From Akkermansiaceae bacterium (lineage in GTDB: Bacteria > Verrucomicrobiota > Verrucomicrobiia > Verrucomicrobiales > Akkermansiaceae): a stretch of 21,929 nucleotides of DNA. The position numbers and the translations under genes are program-made. The stretch lies in contig JACKPZ010000042.1 in the NCBI GenBank assembly GCA_024233135.1, positions 1 through 21,929 of the forward strand, given 5' to 3'. Within the stretch, counting starts at the first letter, position 1. Each line of letters opens with the position of its first letter. Below the pieces are notes generated by a model that had not been told where the DNA came from, made no database searches, and saw only the letters and a program-made list of their open reading frames with translations. Positions 13,668 to 20,978 of the stretch are shown piece after piece.

Positions 13668-14945
13668 TCACTTGAGCCGATCGAGGATCTTCTCGCGGCG
13701 CGCGGGATCCGCGATCAACTCGGCCAGCGGCAGCGCCTGGTCGAGATTCGAGCGGGCGGCGAAGCTCTCGAGAAACGAGATGATGACCTGTTCGTTGCCG
13801 CTCTTCTGGAAATACTGGCGCGCGAGTTTCTCCGCATCCTCATAGGGAAATTCGCTGCAGTCCTGGGTGGCGTCGGCGATCGCCCGGCCGGTCCGTTTGT
13901 CGAGCGATTCGGGGTCGTATTTCGCCAACCACGTCCGCATTTCCTCGATGTCTCCACCGGTGACCGAGCGTTCGTCGGCGATCTCCTCGATCATCGAGCT
14001 GGCCGCCTGCCGCGCCGAGACCGCGCGTTCCTCGGGGGTGGCGTTGACCCGTTCGAGAAACTCATCGACGGCCGCATAGCCGCCCTCCCATGCCACATCT
14101 TCGACGAGATAGGCGAACGATCCCGCGCGTTCGTCTTCCGGCACGAGGTTGCGGATCAGCGCGGCGTATGCCTTCTGCGCGTCGGGTGAGAGATCGGTGA
14201 AGGACACCTGCTCCATCGTTTCGCGCCGTTCGTCCTCCTGCAGCACCGCCACACGTCGGGCGGCGGCCTCCGGATCGGCGTCGAGCAACTCACCCAGCAG
14301 CGCCGCCTCGAACTCGAGCCGCGACTCGCTGCGCCCGTCGAGCGACTTGCTTTCGAAAAGCCCCGCCGCGATTTGATCGTCCAGCCACTTCTCGGCGGAC
14401 TTCACGTCCTTGGCGGCCCATTCCTCCATCGCAAACGAAAGCATCCAGCCGATGCCGTCGGGATCATCCTCGATGCGGTCCTTGTATTGTTCGAGAGCCA
14501 GTTCCGGGTTCTTCTCGATGAGCGGCTCGATGAGCACCTCCTGAAGCATTTCCAGCGAGTCCTCATCCAACCCGAGTGCCTCGACTTCGGAAATCGCGGC
14601 GACGAGTTCGGTGTCGGACATGCCGGCGACTTTTTCGTGGAACGCCATCATTTCACGCATGTCGGCCGGATCGAGACTCTCCTCCATATCGGCCAGGCGT
14701 TGCGAAACCTGACGCCAATCGATGACGCCACCGTTCGAGGAACCGAGCGGGCCCTTGTCCCCCCCGGACGATTCGTTCCTCCGCTCCACCCGCGTGCGGG
14801 ACGGACCGCCACCGGACGATTCGATGCGCTCCTCCCACTTCGTGGTTTTCTCCTCCACCTCCTTGAGCGAGCGGTGCTGGTGGACATTCCATGCGACGAC
14901 CGCGACAAGGGCGAGCGCCGGTGCGACAAGATACTTGGCTTTCAA
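13668..14945 (-). CDS. Membrane-anchored helical-repeat protein B, unknown function
   Basis: A 425-residue protein starting at TTG 14945 (MKAKYLVAPALALVAVVAW), which puts a single hydrophobic anchor at the very N-terminus; no ATG or GTG is available in frame before a TGA upstream. After a coiled-coil-like stretch (HRSLKEVEEKTTKWEERI) and a Gly/Ser-rich linker, the rest is acidic and alpha-helical, with the helical phrases KNPELALEQYKDRIEDDP, AAKDVKSAEKWLDDQIAAG and DADPEAAARRVAVLQEDE. The plan (anchor, linker, helical repeats) matches its downstream neighbour, but direct sequence likeness is low, so an old duplication is inferred only. Function unknown. Confidence 0.78.
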   Translation of the reverse strand: MKAKYLVAPALALVAVVAWNVHQHRSLKEVEEKTTKWEERIESSGGGPSRTRVERRNESSGGDKGPLGSSNGGVIDWRQVSQRLADMEESLDPADMREMMAFHEKVAGMSDTELVAAISEVEALGLDEDSLEMLQEVLIEPLIEKNPELALEQYKDRIEDDPDGIGWMLSFAMEEWAAKDVKSAEKWLDDQIAAGLFESKSLDGRSESRLEFEAALLGELLDADPEAAARRVAVLQEDERRETMEQVSFTDLSPDAQKAYAALIRNLVPEDERAGSFAYLVEDVAWEGGYAAVDEFLERVNATPEERAVSARQAASSMIEEIADERSVTGGDIEEMRTWLAKYDPESLDKRTGRAIADATQDCSEFPYEDAEKLARQYFQKSGNEQVIISFLESFAARSNLDQALPLAELIADPARREKILDRLK

Positions 14946-14953
14946 CGGGACAG

Positions 14954-14982
14954 AAATTTCCCGGATGCCGGGCGCATGTCAA
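14954..14982 (-). promoter_or_regulatory. Possible promoter for helical-repeat gene pair
   Basis: On the minus strand an exact TTGACA (14982-14977) is followed by 17 bp and AAATTT (14959-14954). The -10 is poor (two of six). If real, transcription would begin within a few bases of TTG 14945, giving a nearly leaderless mRNA. Confidence 0.3.
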
Positions 14983-15025
14983 CTCCCGGCTTCCCACCGC
15001 CGCCCGGCCCTGCGATGAAAGCAGC

Positions 15026-15763
15026 ATGGCAACCCTGTTCCGCATCGCGCCCCTGCTCGCCGCTCCGTTTCTCCTGCTATCCTGCGCATCTTCCTCGCGC
15101 GGCCCCTCCGGCGGGTTGCCGCGCGACGAATGGGGCCACCGCGCGGGCCCCGAGGGATTCCAAACCGTGATCATCGACGCCGGCCACGGCGGCAAGGACC
15201 CCGGCGCCGTGTCGCGGCATACCGGCCAGCGCGAGAAGGACCTCACGCTCGACCTCGCGAAGAAACTCCAGTCCGAACTCCGCGGCTCGTTCCGCACCGT
15301 GCTGCTGCGCGGCGACGACACCTTCGTCGATCTCGACGACCGCGTCGACTTCGCCAACCGCTACGGCAACGCCGTCCTCGTCAGCCTGCATTTCAACAGC
15401 GGACCTTCGCACATCCGCGGACCGGAGACTTACTACTGGCGCGTCGACAGCCACGGGCTGGCCGTGCGCTGCCAGCGCGCGATGGCATCCGCCAGCCCGG
15501 CGGAAAGCGCGAACCGCGGACTCGTCCGCCGCCGCCTGCGCCTCACCCGCAATCCCGACATCCCGTGCGTCCTCCTCGAGGGCGGCTACCTCAGCCATTC
15601 CTCCGAAAGCCGGCTCATCGCGGACTCCTCCTACCGCCGGACACTCGCCCGCGCCATCGCCGGCGCCATCCGCGACCAGTCGAAACACGGCGACGCCGGC
15701 ACCGGCCCGCTGCCCGCCCCGCTGTGGGAACCACCGAGCCGGCCGACGGACGCGCCGGAATAA
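15026..15763 (+). CDS. N-acetylmuramoyl-L-alanine amidase, lipoprotein
   Basis: A 245-residue zinc amidase (Amidase_3 / AmiC-type catalytic domain) that cuts the bond between N-acetylmuramic acid and L-alanine in peptidoglycan. The N-terminus has a lipoprotein signal (LLAAPFLLLSC, lipidated Cys20). Zinc ligands are His54 in DAGHGGKDPG, Glu70 in QREKDLTLDL and His122 in SLHFNS; the catalytic Glu185 lies in VLLEGGYLS. The domain lacks the autoinhibitory helix insertion of division amidases and carries no LysM, SPOR or AMIN domain; the tail is Pro-rich. ATG 15026 is chosen for the signal peptide. It is divergent from the helical-repeat genes (80-bp gap). A role in cell separation or wall turnover follows from the family. 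Confidence 0.93.
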   Translation: MATLFRIAPLLAAPFLLLSCASSSRGPSGGLPRDEWGHRAGPEGFQTVIIDAGHGGKDPGAVSRHTGQREKDLTLDLAKKLQSELRGSFRTVLLRGDDTFVDLDDRVDFANRYGNAVLVSLHFNSGPSHIRGPETYYWRVDSHGLAVRCQRAMASASPAESANRGLVRRRLRLTRNPDIPCVLLEGGYLSHSSESRLIADSSYRRTLARAIAGAIRDQSKHGDAGTGPLPAPLWEPPSRPTDAPE

Positions 15764-15784
15764 GCCCTCCGGAAGGGCGGTTTC
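15764..15784 (+). terminator. Short hairpin after amidase gene
   Basis: GCCCT (15764-15768) pairs with AGGGC (15774-15778) around CCGGA, immediately after the stop codon, followed by GGTTT. A five-pair stem and a short T-run make this a weak terminator candidate. Confidence 0.4.
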
Positions 15785-15799
15785 GAGACACGAATTCCC

Positions 15800-15828
15800 T
15801 TGTGATTCGGAAGGCGAACGGATAGATG
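15800..15828 (+). promoter_or_regulatory. Candidate promoter of NHL gene 1
   Basis: TTGTGA (15800-15805), 17 bp, TAGATG (15823-15828), then 10 bp to ATG 15839. The same layout and spacing occurs before the paralogue (TTGTCG, 17 bp, TAGGAG). Either -10 is weak and lies very close to the start codon, so these may be inherited sequence rather than active elements. Confidence 0.3.
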
Positions 15829-15838
15829 CCGGTTTCCC

Positions 15839-17293
15839 ATGAAACTCCAGCATCTCATTCCCATCGTCCTCGCGACGGCGGCATCCGCCGTCGCGAAAAC
15901 CATTCCCAACCACGCGATCGCCAATCTGGTGCTTGGACAAGTGGACTTCGTTTCCGACAGCTCATCGTCCCCCGCCAGTTCCTTTTCGTTTGTTCGCCCG
16001 GAGGGAGTGGTCATCGATCCTGCCACGGGGAAAGTTTTCGTGTCCGAATACGAAAACAACCGGATCCTGCGCTTTCCGAACTACAACTCCCTCACGAATG
16101 GGGCCGGGGCGGAGGCGGTATTCGGCCAAACGAGCTTCAGCAACACCTCTGCCGGAGACGGCGAACAACGATTGAGCGGGCCGGTCGGGCTCCACCTCGA
16201 TCGTCATGGGCGCCTCTGGGTCGCGGACGATAACAACAACAGGGTTTTGATGTTCGAAGCCGCGGTCTATCGCACGAACGCGCCCTATGCGGACAAAGTC
16301 TTGGGCCAACCGGATTTCGTCACAACAACGAGCGCCGCAACCGCCGCGAAGATGTCAAACCCGTACGGAGTTTGGGTGGACGACAACGACCGGCTCTGGG
16401 TGGCGGACTTCGGAAACAACCGGGTGCTGCGTTTCGACAACGTGACCAGCAAGTCCAGCGGAGCGTCGGCGGACGGAGTGCTCGGTCAACCTGACTTTGT
16501 AACGGCGACCTCGGCGACAACCAGCAGCAAGTTCAATCGCCCGGAAAGCGTTTCGGTTTCTTCCTCGGGAACCCTGTATGTGGCGGAACGCAACAACAGG
16601 CGGGTTCTCAGGTTCGACAACGCCGCCTCGCTCGCAGACGGAGCCAACGCCTCCCGGGTTTACGGACAGCTGGATTTCGTATCCAACAGTTCCGGACTCA
16701 CAGCAAGCACTGTCAGCAGTTTGTCCGGAGTCTTGGTGACCCCGGACGACACCTTGTGGGTCAACGACCGCGGCAACGAGCGACTTCTTCGCTTTGACAA
16801 CATCTCGTCGAAACCGTCAGGGGCCGCCGCCGACGGCGTCGTGGGACAGAAGGACTTCACAAGCTCCGACGACACCACCAGCGCGAGGGGGCCGATCGAT
16901 GCATACGGACAACCCCATTTGGATCCCAAAGGCAACCTTTGGATTGCCGACACCGAAAACAACCGCGTCCTTCGCTTCCCACCGGACGTCACCAAGCCGC
17001 TGCTCACGGTCAAGAAACCCGCCAAGAAGGTCACCAAGAAGAAACTCAAGGTGAGCGGCACCGCGAGCGACCAATACGGCGTAGCGAAAGTGCAATACAA
17101 ACTCGGCAAGGGCGCGGTGAAAACCGCCAGCGGGACCACCTCATGGTCGTTCAATGTCAAGCTCGCCGAGGGCAAGAACAAGCTCACCGTCTGGTCGATC
17201 GACTCGGTCGGAAACCAGAGCCCGGCCAAGACCATCAAGGTGAAATACAAACCGAAGAAGAAGTCCTCACAGAAGCAACTCGCGACCCGCTGA
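15839..17293 (+). CDS. Secreted NHL-repeat six-bladed beta-propeller protein 1
   Basis: A 484-residue exported protein. Signal peptide MKLQHLIPIVLATAASAVAK is followed by six repeats of about 60-65 residues, each made of a V(L/F/Y)GQxDF strand and an NHL motif such as NPYGVWVDDNDRLWVADFGN followed by NRVLRFD. Six repeats would close a six-bladed propeller, usually a protein-, glycan- or RNA-binding surface. A C-terminal domain of about 95 residues (VSGTASDQYGVAKVQYKLG, then WSIDSVGNQSPAKTIKV) resembles a bacterial Ig-like/Big domain and ends in a Lys-rich tail (KPKKKSSQKQLATR). There is no PEP-CTERM, LPXTG or type IX signal, so export but not sorting is predicted. It has no cysteine, unlike its tandem paralogue. 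Ligand unknown. Confidence 0.9.
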   Translation: MKLQHLIPIVLATAASAVAKTIPNHAIANLVLGQVDFVSDSSSSPASSFSFVRPEGVVIDPATGKVFVSEYENNRILRFPNYNSLTNGAGAEAVFGQTSFSNTSAGDGEQRLSGPVGLHLDRHGRLWVADDNNNRVLMFEAAVYRTNAPYADKVLGQPDFVTTTSAATAAKMSNPYGVWVDDNDRLWVADFGNNRVLRFDNVTSKSSGASADGVLGQPDFVTATSATTSSKFNRPESVSVSSSGTLYVAERNNRRVLRFDNAASLADGANASRVYGQLDFVSNSSGLTASTVSSLSGVLVTPDDTLWVNDRGNERLLRFDNISSKPSGAAADGVVGQKDFTSSDDTTSARGPIDAYGQPHLDPKGNLWIADTENNRVLRFPPDVTKPLLTVKKPAKKVTKKKLKVSGTASDQYGVAKVQYKLGKGAVKTASGTTSWSFNVKLAEGKNKLTVWSIDSVGNQSPAKTIKVKYKPKKKSSQKQLATR

Positions 17294-17325
17294 AGATCCG
17301 CTTCCTTCCCAAAACCCATAACCGA

Positions 17326-17358
17326 CGACCCTCCGCGGAACCCTCTCCCGGAGGGTCG
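17326..17358. terminator. Bidirectional terminator, copy 1
   Basis: CGACCCTCCG (17326-17335) pairs perfectly with CGGAGGGTCG (17349-17358) around a 13-nt loop; TTCCGTTT follows on the plus strand and an A-rich stretch (AAAACCC) lies on the left for the minus strand. Identical to the terminator at 18970-19002. It ends NHL gene 1, and was originally shared with the convergent symporter gene. Confidence 0.88.
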
Positions 17359-17365
17359 TTCCGTT

Positions 17366-17424
17366 TCACACCTTCAGCTCCTCGCCCTCGCTCTTCGCCA
17401 CCACCACGGCGGCGCAGGAATCGC
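17366..17424 (-). pseudogene. 3' remnant of the acidic amino acid symporter gene
   Basis: These 59 bases are identical to 19010-19068 and encode, on the minus strand, only the last residues of the symporter (CAAVVVAKSEGEELKV and the stop codon). No symporter sequence precedes them; at 17425 the sequence changes to the region upstream of NHL gene 2. It is a scar that marks the right end of the duplicated unit and is not expected to be expressed. Confidence 0.9.
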
Positions 17425-17437
17425 GGTGCGAAATCGC

Positions 17438-17476
17438 TTGTCGAGGCATTCACGGATCCATAGGAGAGGCGATCCC
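17438..17476 (+). promoter_or_regulatory. Candidate promoter and Shine-Dalgarno of NHL gene 2
   Basis: TTGTCG (17438-17443) and TAGGAG (17461-17466) are 17 bp apart, matching the positions found before NHL gene 1. The second element also contains AGGAG (17462-17466), 10 bp before ATG 17477, the only convincing Shine-Dalgarno sequence I found in the window. It probably acts as ribosome binding site; the promoter reading is weak. Confidence 0.4.
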
Positions 17477-18937
17477 ATGAGATACCTCCCATCACTCATC
17501 TTGCCGATCGCCCTGGCGACGGCGGCCCTCGGCAAAACCATACCCAACCACGCCAGCGCGAACCTGGTGCTCGGCCAGTCCGGTTTCACCACCAATTCGG
17601 TGTCACCCGTCGCAAGCCCTTATACCCTCGACGCGCCATGTTGCGTCACCGTCGATCCCGCAACCGGCAAGGTCTTCGTCCTCGAATACAACTCCTGCCG
17701 GGTGCTGCGTTACCCATCCGCTTCCTCGCTCCGCAACGGCGCACCGGCGGAAGCGGTCTTCGGACAACCGCGTTTCAGCAGCACGGCCAGCGGCAGCGGG
17801 GACACCGGATGGGGAAGCCTGGCATACAGCATCTTCTTCGACCATCGGGGACGTTTGTGGGTGTCCGTGTACAGCCAACACCGGGTGCTGATGTATGAAG
17901 CCGCCTCGACACGGACCTCGTCCGTCCTCGCCGACAGGGTGTACGGGCAGCCGAATTTCACGACCTACAGCACCGGCACCACCGCCTCGACGATGATCAA
18001 CCCCATCGGCGTGTGTGTGGACAAACAGGACCATCTTTGGGTCAGCGACTACGGAAACAACCGGATCCTCCGCTTCGACAACATCACCGACAAACCGAGT
18101 GGTTCCGCTGCCGACGGCGTTCTCGGCCAGGCCAACTTCAACACCGGGAGCTCCGGAACGAGCGCGACGAAACTCAGTTCACCCGGCCACATCGCGGTGT
18201 CGCCCTCCGGTTCGTTGTTCGTGGCGGACTTGTTCAACCACCGGATCGTCCGTTTCGAAAACGCCGCCCAACTGGTCAACGGGGCGGGAGCCAGCGCCGT
18301 CTTCGGACAAGCCGACTTCACATCCAACACCCCTGGAACCAGCGCCACCAAATACAACATGCCCTGGGGGGTATGTTGCGCCGACGACGACTCGATCTGG
18401 ATTACCGAACTTTCTAAACCACGGGTACTCCGAATTTCCAAAGCGACCACCAAGCCTACCAATGCGGCTGCGGACGGCGTGATCGGACAAGCGGATTTCA
18501 TCACCACCGCTCCCGGCCTCGACGCCCGCAACATTGCCGCGAACCCCTACAGCCAGCCTTGTGTCGATGCCTCCTCCAATCTCTGGCTGCCGGATCAAAT
18601 GAACAACCGAGTCCTGCGCTTCCCGCCGGACCTCACCAAGCCAGGCCTCGTGGTGAAAGCGGTGGCCAAGAAGGTCACCAAGAAGAAACTCAAGGTGAGC
18701 GGCACCGCGAGCGACCAATACGGCGTCGCGAAGGTCCAATACAAACTCGGCAACGGCGCGGCGAAAACCGCCAGCGGCACCACCACATGGTCGTTCAATG
18801 TCAAGCTCGCCGAAGGCAAGAACAAGCTCACCGTCTGGTCGATCGACTCGGTCGGAAACCAGAGCCCGGCCAAGACCATCAAGGTGAAATACAAACCGAA
18901 GAAGAAGTCCTCACAGAAGCAACTCGCGACCAGCTGA
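17477..18937 (+). CDS. Secreted NHL-repeat six-bladed beta-propeller protein 2
   Basis: A 486-residue paralogue of the preceding gene with the same plan: signal peptide (MRYLPSLILPIALATAALGK), six GQxxF/NHL repeats (for example NPIGVCVDKQDHLWVSDYGN then NRILRFD), an Ig-like domain and the same Lys-rich tail. The propeller is well diverged from protein 1, but the C-terminal domain is nearly identical. It has seven cysteines where protein 1 has none, several at the same blade position (PCCVTVD, GVCVDK, GVCCADD, QPCVDAS) plus NSCRVL. ATG 17477 has AGGAG 10 bp upstream; a longer frame starting at 17426 would include the duplication junction and is rejected. Convergent to the symporter, sharing a terminator. 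Confidence 0.9.
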   Translation: MRYLPSLILPIALATAALGKTIPNHASANLVLGQSGFTTNSVSPVASPYTLDAPCCVTVDPATGKVFVLEYNSCRVLRYPSASSLRNGAPAEAVFGQPRFSSTASGSGDTGWGSLAYSIFFDHRGRLWVSVYSQHRVLMYEAASTRTSSVLADRVYGQPNFTTYSTGTTASTMINPIGVCVDKQDHLWVSDYGNNRILRFDNITDKPSGSAADGVLGQANFNTGSSGTSATKLSSPGHIAVSPSGSLFVADLFNHRIVRFENAAQLVNGAGASAVFGQADFTSNTPGTSATKYNMPWGVCCADDDSIWITELSKPRVLRISKATTKPTNAAADGVIGQADFITTAPGLDARNIAANPYSQPCVDASSNLWLPDQMNNRVLRFPPDLTKPGLVVKAVAKKVTKKKLKVSGTASDQYGVAKVQYKLGNGAAKTASGTTTWSFNVKLAEGKNKLTVWSIDSVGNQSPAKTIKVKYKPKKKSSQKQLATS

Positions 18938-18969
18938 AGATCCGCTTCCTTCCCAAAACCCATAACCGA

Positions 18970-19002
18970 CGACCCTCCGCGGAACCCTCTCCCGGAGGGT
19001 CG
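18970..19002. terminator. Bidirectional terminator, copy 2
   Basis: The same perfect 10-bp stem (CGACCCTCCG / CGGAGGGTCG, 13-nt loop) as at 17326. It lies 32 bp after the NHL gene 2 stop and 7 bp beyond the symporter stop on the other strand, so it serves both convergent genes. Confidence 0.88.
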
Positions 19003-19009
19003 TTCCGTT

Positions 19010-20332
19010 TCACACCTTCAGCTCCTCGCCCTCGCTCTTCGCCACCACCACGGCGGCGCAGGAATCGCTGAAGACGTTCACGGCGGTGCGGGCCATGTCG
19101 AGCGGGCGGTCGACGGCGAGCAGGGCGACCACCGCGGTCTCGGCACCCTGGATACCGGAGGATTTCAGGATCAGCAGGATCGCCACCAGGCTGGCGGAGG
19201 GCACACCGGCGACGCCGACGCTGGTGAGCAGCGCGGCGACCACGACGAAAAACTGTTCGCCGAACGAAAGCCCCATCCCCATCACTTGGGCGACGAAGAT
19301 GACGGCGACACATTCGTAGAGCGCGGTGCCGTCCATGTTCACCGTCGCCCCGAGCGGCAGGGTGAAACTGGTGACGCGCTTCGATGCCCCGGCTCCGGTT
19401 TCCACACAGCGCATCGTCACCGGCAGCGTGCCGGAGGACGAGGCGGTCGAAAACGCCAGCAACAAGGCCGGCCGCATCGCGCGGAAATGCTCCCACGGGC
19501 TCACCCGGCCGACGAATCTCAGAATCAACGGCAAGGTGACGAACAGGTGCAGCAACAAACCCGCCGCGACGGTGACGAAATACTTGCCGAGATTGGCGAA
19601 CAGACCGGCACCCGTGGAAACCACCACCGGCAGGATCAGCGCGAAGACACCGACCGGTGCCAGCGCCATCACCCAGCCGGTCAGCACGATCATCGCATCG
19701 TTGGCGGCTTGGAAGAAATTCCGCACGGTCTGCATTTCGGTGCCCGGGATCCGGGTGAGCGCCACGGCGAAGAGAATGCTGAACACGATGACTCCGAGCA
19801 TCTGGCCGTTGTCGGTGGCCGCCGAGATCACGTTTTCCGGCAGCATCGAGCGGAACACCTCGAGGAAATCCTCCGCCTCGCGGCCGCCGGCGGTCGAGAC
19901 CTTGTCGAGGTCGGCTTGGCTGGCGTTGGCGGCGCTGGACTCGAAGGCCTCGCGGATCACCTCGTTCGGTTTTCCGCCGCTGTGGCCCGGGCGGATGGTG
20001 TTCACCAGCAGCAGGCCGATCACGATCGAGAGAAACGTCGAACCGGCGTAGAAACCCGCCGTTTTGAGCCCGAGGCGGCCGAAGCCCTTCACTCCTTGCA
20101 AGCTGGCGATGCCGGAAACCACCGAGGTGACGATGAGCGGGACGATGATCATCTTGAGCGCCCGCATGAAGAGGTCGCCGATGAAGCCGCAGACCTCGAC
20201 GGTTTTCGCAATTCCCCGGGCCGGGAGGGCATCCGCCTCCGCGCCGGTCGCCACCTGGCGGAAGATCATCGCCACCACCGTGGCGAGAACCAGCGAAGCG
20301 AGAATCTGCCAGTGGATCGCGAACCGTTTCAT
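19010..20332 (-). CDS. Acidic amino acid/dicarboxylate:cation symporter (DAACS family)
   Basis: A 440-residue inner-membrane transporter of the GltP/DctA/Glt(Ph) family that imports glutamate, aspartate or C4-dicarboxylates with Na+ or H+. Diagnostic parts: the Ser-rich hairpin 1 FSTASSSGTLPVTM, the TM7 motif GATVNMDGTALYE, the hairpin 2 sequence GVAGVPSASLV, and TM8 DRPLDMARTAVNVFSDS, where the Arg of the MART motif corresponds to the residue that selects an acidic side chain. An acidic/Ser-rich periplasmic loop (EAFESSAANASQADLDKVS) separates early helices. ATG 20332 gives MKRFAIHWQILASLVLA directly before TM1; upstream in-frame sequence is not family-like and runs toward the rplM promoter. 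Its last 59 bp are duplicated at 17366-17424. Confidence 0.94.
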   Translation of the reverse strand: MKRFAIHWQILASLVLATVVAMIFRQVATGAEADALPARGIAKTVEVCGFIGDLFMRALKMIIVPLIVTSVVSGIASLQGVKGFGRLGLKTAGFYAGSTFLSIVIGLLLVNTIRPGHSGGKPNEVIREAFESSAANASQADLDKVSTAGGREAEDFLEVFRSMLPENVISAATDNGQMLGVIVFSILFAVALTRIPGTEMQTVRNFFQAANDAMIVLTGWVMALAPVGVFALILPVVVSTGAGLFANLGKYFVTVAAGLLLHLFVTLPLILRFVGRVSPWEHFRAMRPALLLAFSTASSSGTLPVTMRCVETGAGASKRVTSFTLPLGATVNMDGTALYECVAVIFVAQVMGMGLSFGEQFFVVVAALLTSVGVAGVPSASLVAILLILKSSGIQGAETAVVALLAVDRPLDMARTAVNVFSDSCAAVVVAKSEGEELKV

Positions 20333-20439
20333 CTCCGGGAACCCAAGGGAATGAGGGCGTTGAAATCCAGAACCAATCGCCCCGGAATCCGAACGCACGC
20401 CACCCGGCGGAAGCGCCCGAAAATCGCAGGATTTCCCGG

Positions 20440-20468
20440 TTGACACCCCGATGCCGGCTCCCTAGCTT
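20440..20468 (+). promoter_or_regulatory. Sigma70-like promoter for rplM-rpsI
   Basis: TTGACA (20440-20445), a 17-bp spacer and TAGCTT (20463-20468). Start near 20475 gives a leader of about 45 nt before ATG 20521. The layout matches the rplY promoter. Confidence 0.65.
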
Positions 20469-20481
20469 GCGTCCCCCTTCG

Positions 20482-20498
20482 CGCACGCGGTGCGTGCG
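20482..20498 (+). promoter_or_regulatory. Hairpin in rplM leader
   Basis: CGCACGC (20482-20488) pairs with GCGTGCG (20492-20498) around GGT; an outer GTCC/GGAC pair (20471-20474, 20499-20502) is possible if transcription starts early enough. It lies in the predicted 5' leader of a ribosomal-protein operon, where autoregulatory binding structures are common. It does not match a leader I can name. Confidence 0.4.
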
Positions 20499-20520
20499 GG
20501 ACAGCCTTTTACACACGCAC

Positions 20521-20952
20521 ATGAAGACATTTTCCGCCAAGCCGCACGAAGTCGAGCGCAAGTGGTACGTGATCGACGCCAAGGACAAGGTCCTCGGCCA
20601 GGTCGCCGTCGAGGCCGCGCGCCTGCTCCGCGGCAAGCACAAGCCGATTTTCACCTCCCACATCGACACCGGCGACTTCGTCGTGGTCATCAATGCGGAC
20701 AAGGTGGTGCTCACCGGCTCCAAGGAGAACACCAAGATTTACACCCGTTTCTCCGGATACGTCGGCGGCCAGAAGGTGGAAACCCCGCGCATGGTCCGCG
20801 AACGCCGTCCCATCCTGCTCGTCGAGCGCGCTGTCTACGGCATGCTGCCCAAGACCCGCCTCGGAAAAGCCCAATACGGCAAGCTGAAGGTCTACGCCGG
20901 TGCCGAGCACCCGCACGAGGCCCAACAGCCGATCGCCCACGAAGTCCGCTGA
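20521..20952 (+). CDS. rplM: Large-subunit ribosomal protein uL13
   Basis: A 143-residue uL13, an early-assembly protein of the large subunit. Typical sequence: KTFSAKPHEVERKWYVIDAK at the start, VLGQVAVEAARLLRGKHKP, GDFVVVINADKVVLTGSK, YTRFSGYVGGQK and AVYGMLPKTRLGKAQYGKL. Length and both ends are normal. ATG 20521 follows a leader with a hairpin; no Shine-Dalgarno sequence is seen. It forms the widely conserved rplM-rpsI pair with rpsI 26 bp downstream. Confidence 0.97.
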   Translation: MKTFSAKPHEVERKWYVIDAKDKVLGQVAVEAARLLRGKHKPIFTSHIDTGDFVVVINADKVVLTGSKENTKIYTRFSGYVGGQKVETPRMVRERRPILLVERAVYGMLPKTRLGKAQYGKLKVYAGAEHPHEAQQPIAHEVR

Positions 20953-20978
20953 TTTTTTCCCAACCCCTCTTTTTCCAA

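Larger units (their letters stand above)
15791..17424. repeat. Tandem duplication, left unit
   Basis: The unit comprises promoter, NHL-repeat gene, terminator and a 59-bp piece of the symporter 3' end. It aligns to 17429-19068. Upstream, 48 bp from CGAA (15791) to the ATG align gaplessly with 17429-17476, though with many mismatches. Downstream, 17021-17424 aligns gaplessly with 18665-19068 with nine mismatches in 404 bp, and the last 134 bp (from the stop codon) are identical. Confidence 0.9.
17429..19068. repeat. Tandem duplication, right unit
   Basis: Second copy of the 1.64-kb unit at 15791-17424, ending inside the intact symporter gene. The junction between units lies at 17425-17429, to within about five bases. 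The propeller-coding part is clearly diverged, while the final 404 bp are almost identical to the left unit. Confidence 0.9.

Noticed and set aside
17426..17476. Longer N-terminus for NHL protein 2 starting near the duplication junction
   Set aside because: The extension (RNRLSRHSRIHRRGDP) would spoil the signal peptide and is encoded by the region homologous to noncoding DNA upstream of NHL gene 1.
15839..18937. NHL proteins as exosortase substrates
   Set aside because: Both end in a soluble Lys-rich tail after an Ig-like domain; there is no PEP motif or C-terminal membrane helix.
19254..19266. Second LexA-like site (TGTTC...GAACG)
   Set aside because: The spacer is 3 bp instead of 4, the last base mismatches, and it lies deep inside the symporter coding region.
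18879..20735. Long minus-strand open frame overlapping the symporter and rplM
   Set aside because: Arg/Gly/His-rich shadow in a different frame from the clear symporter gene; it also runs antisense through rplM.
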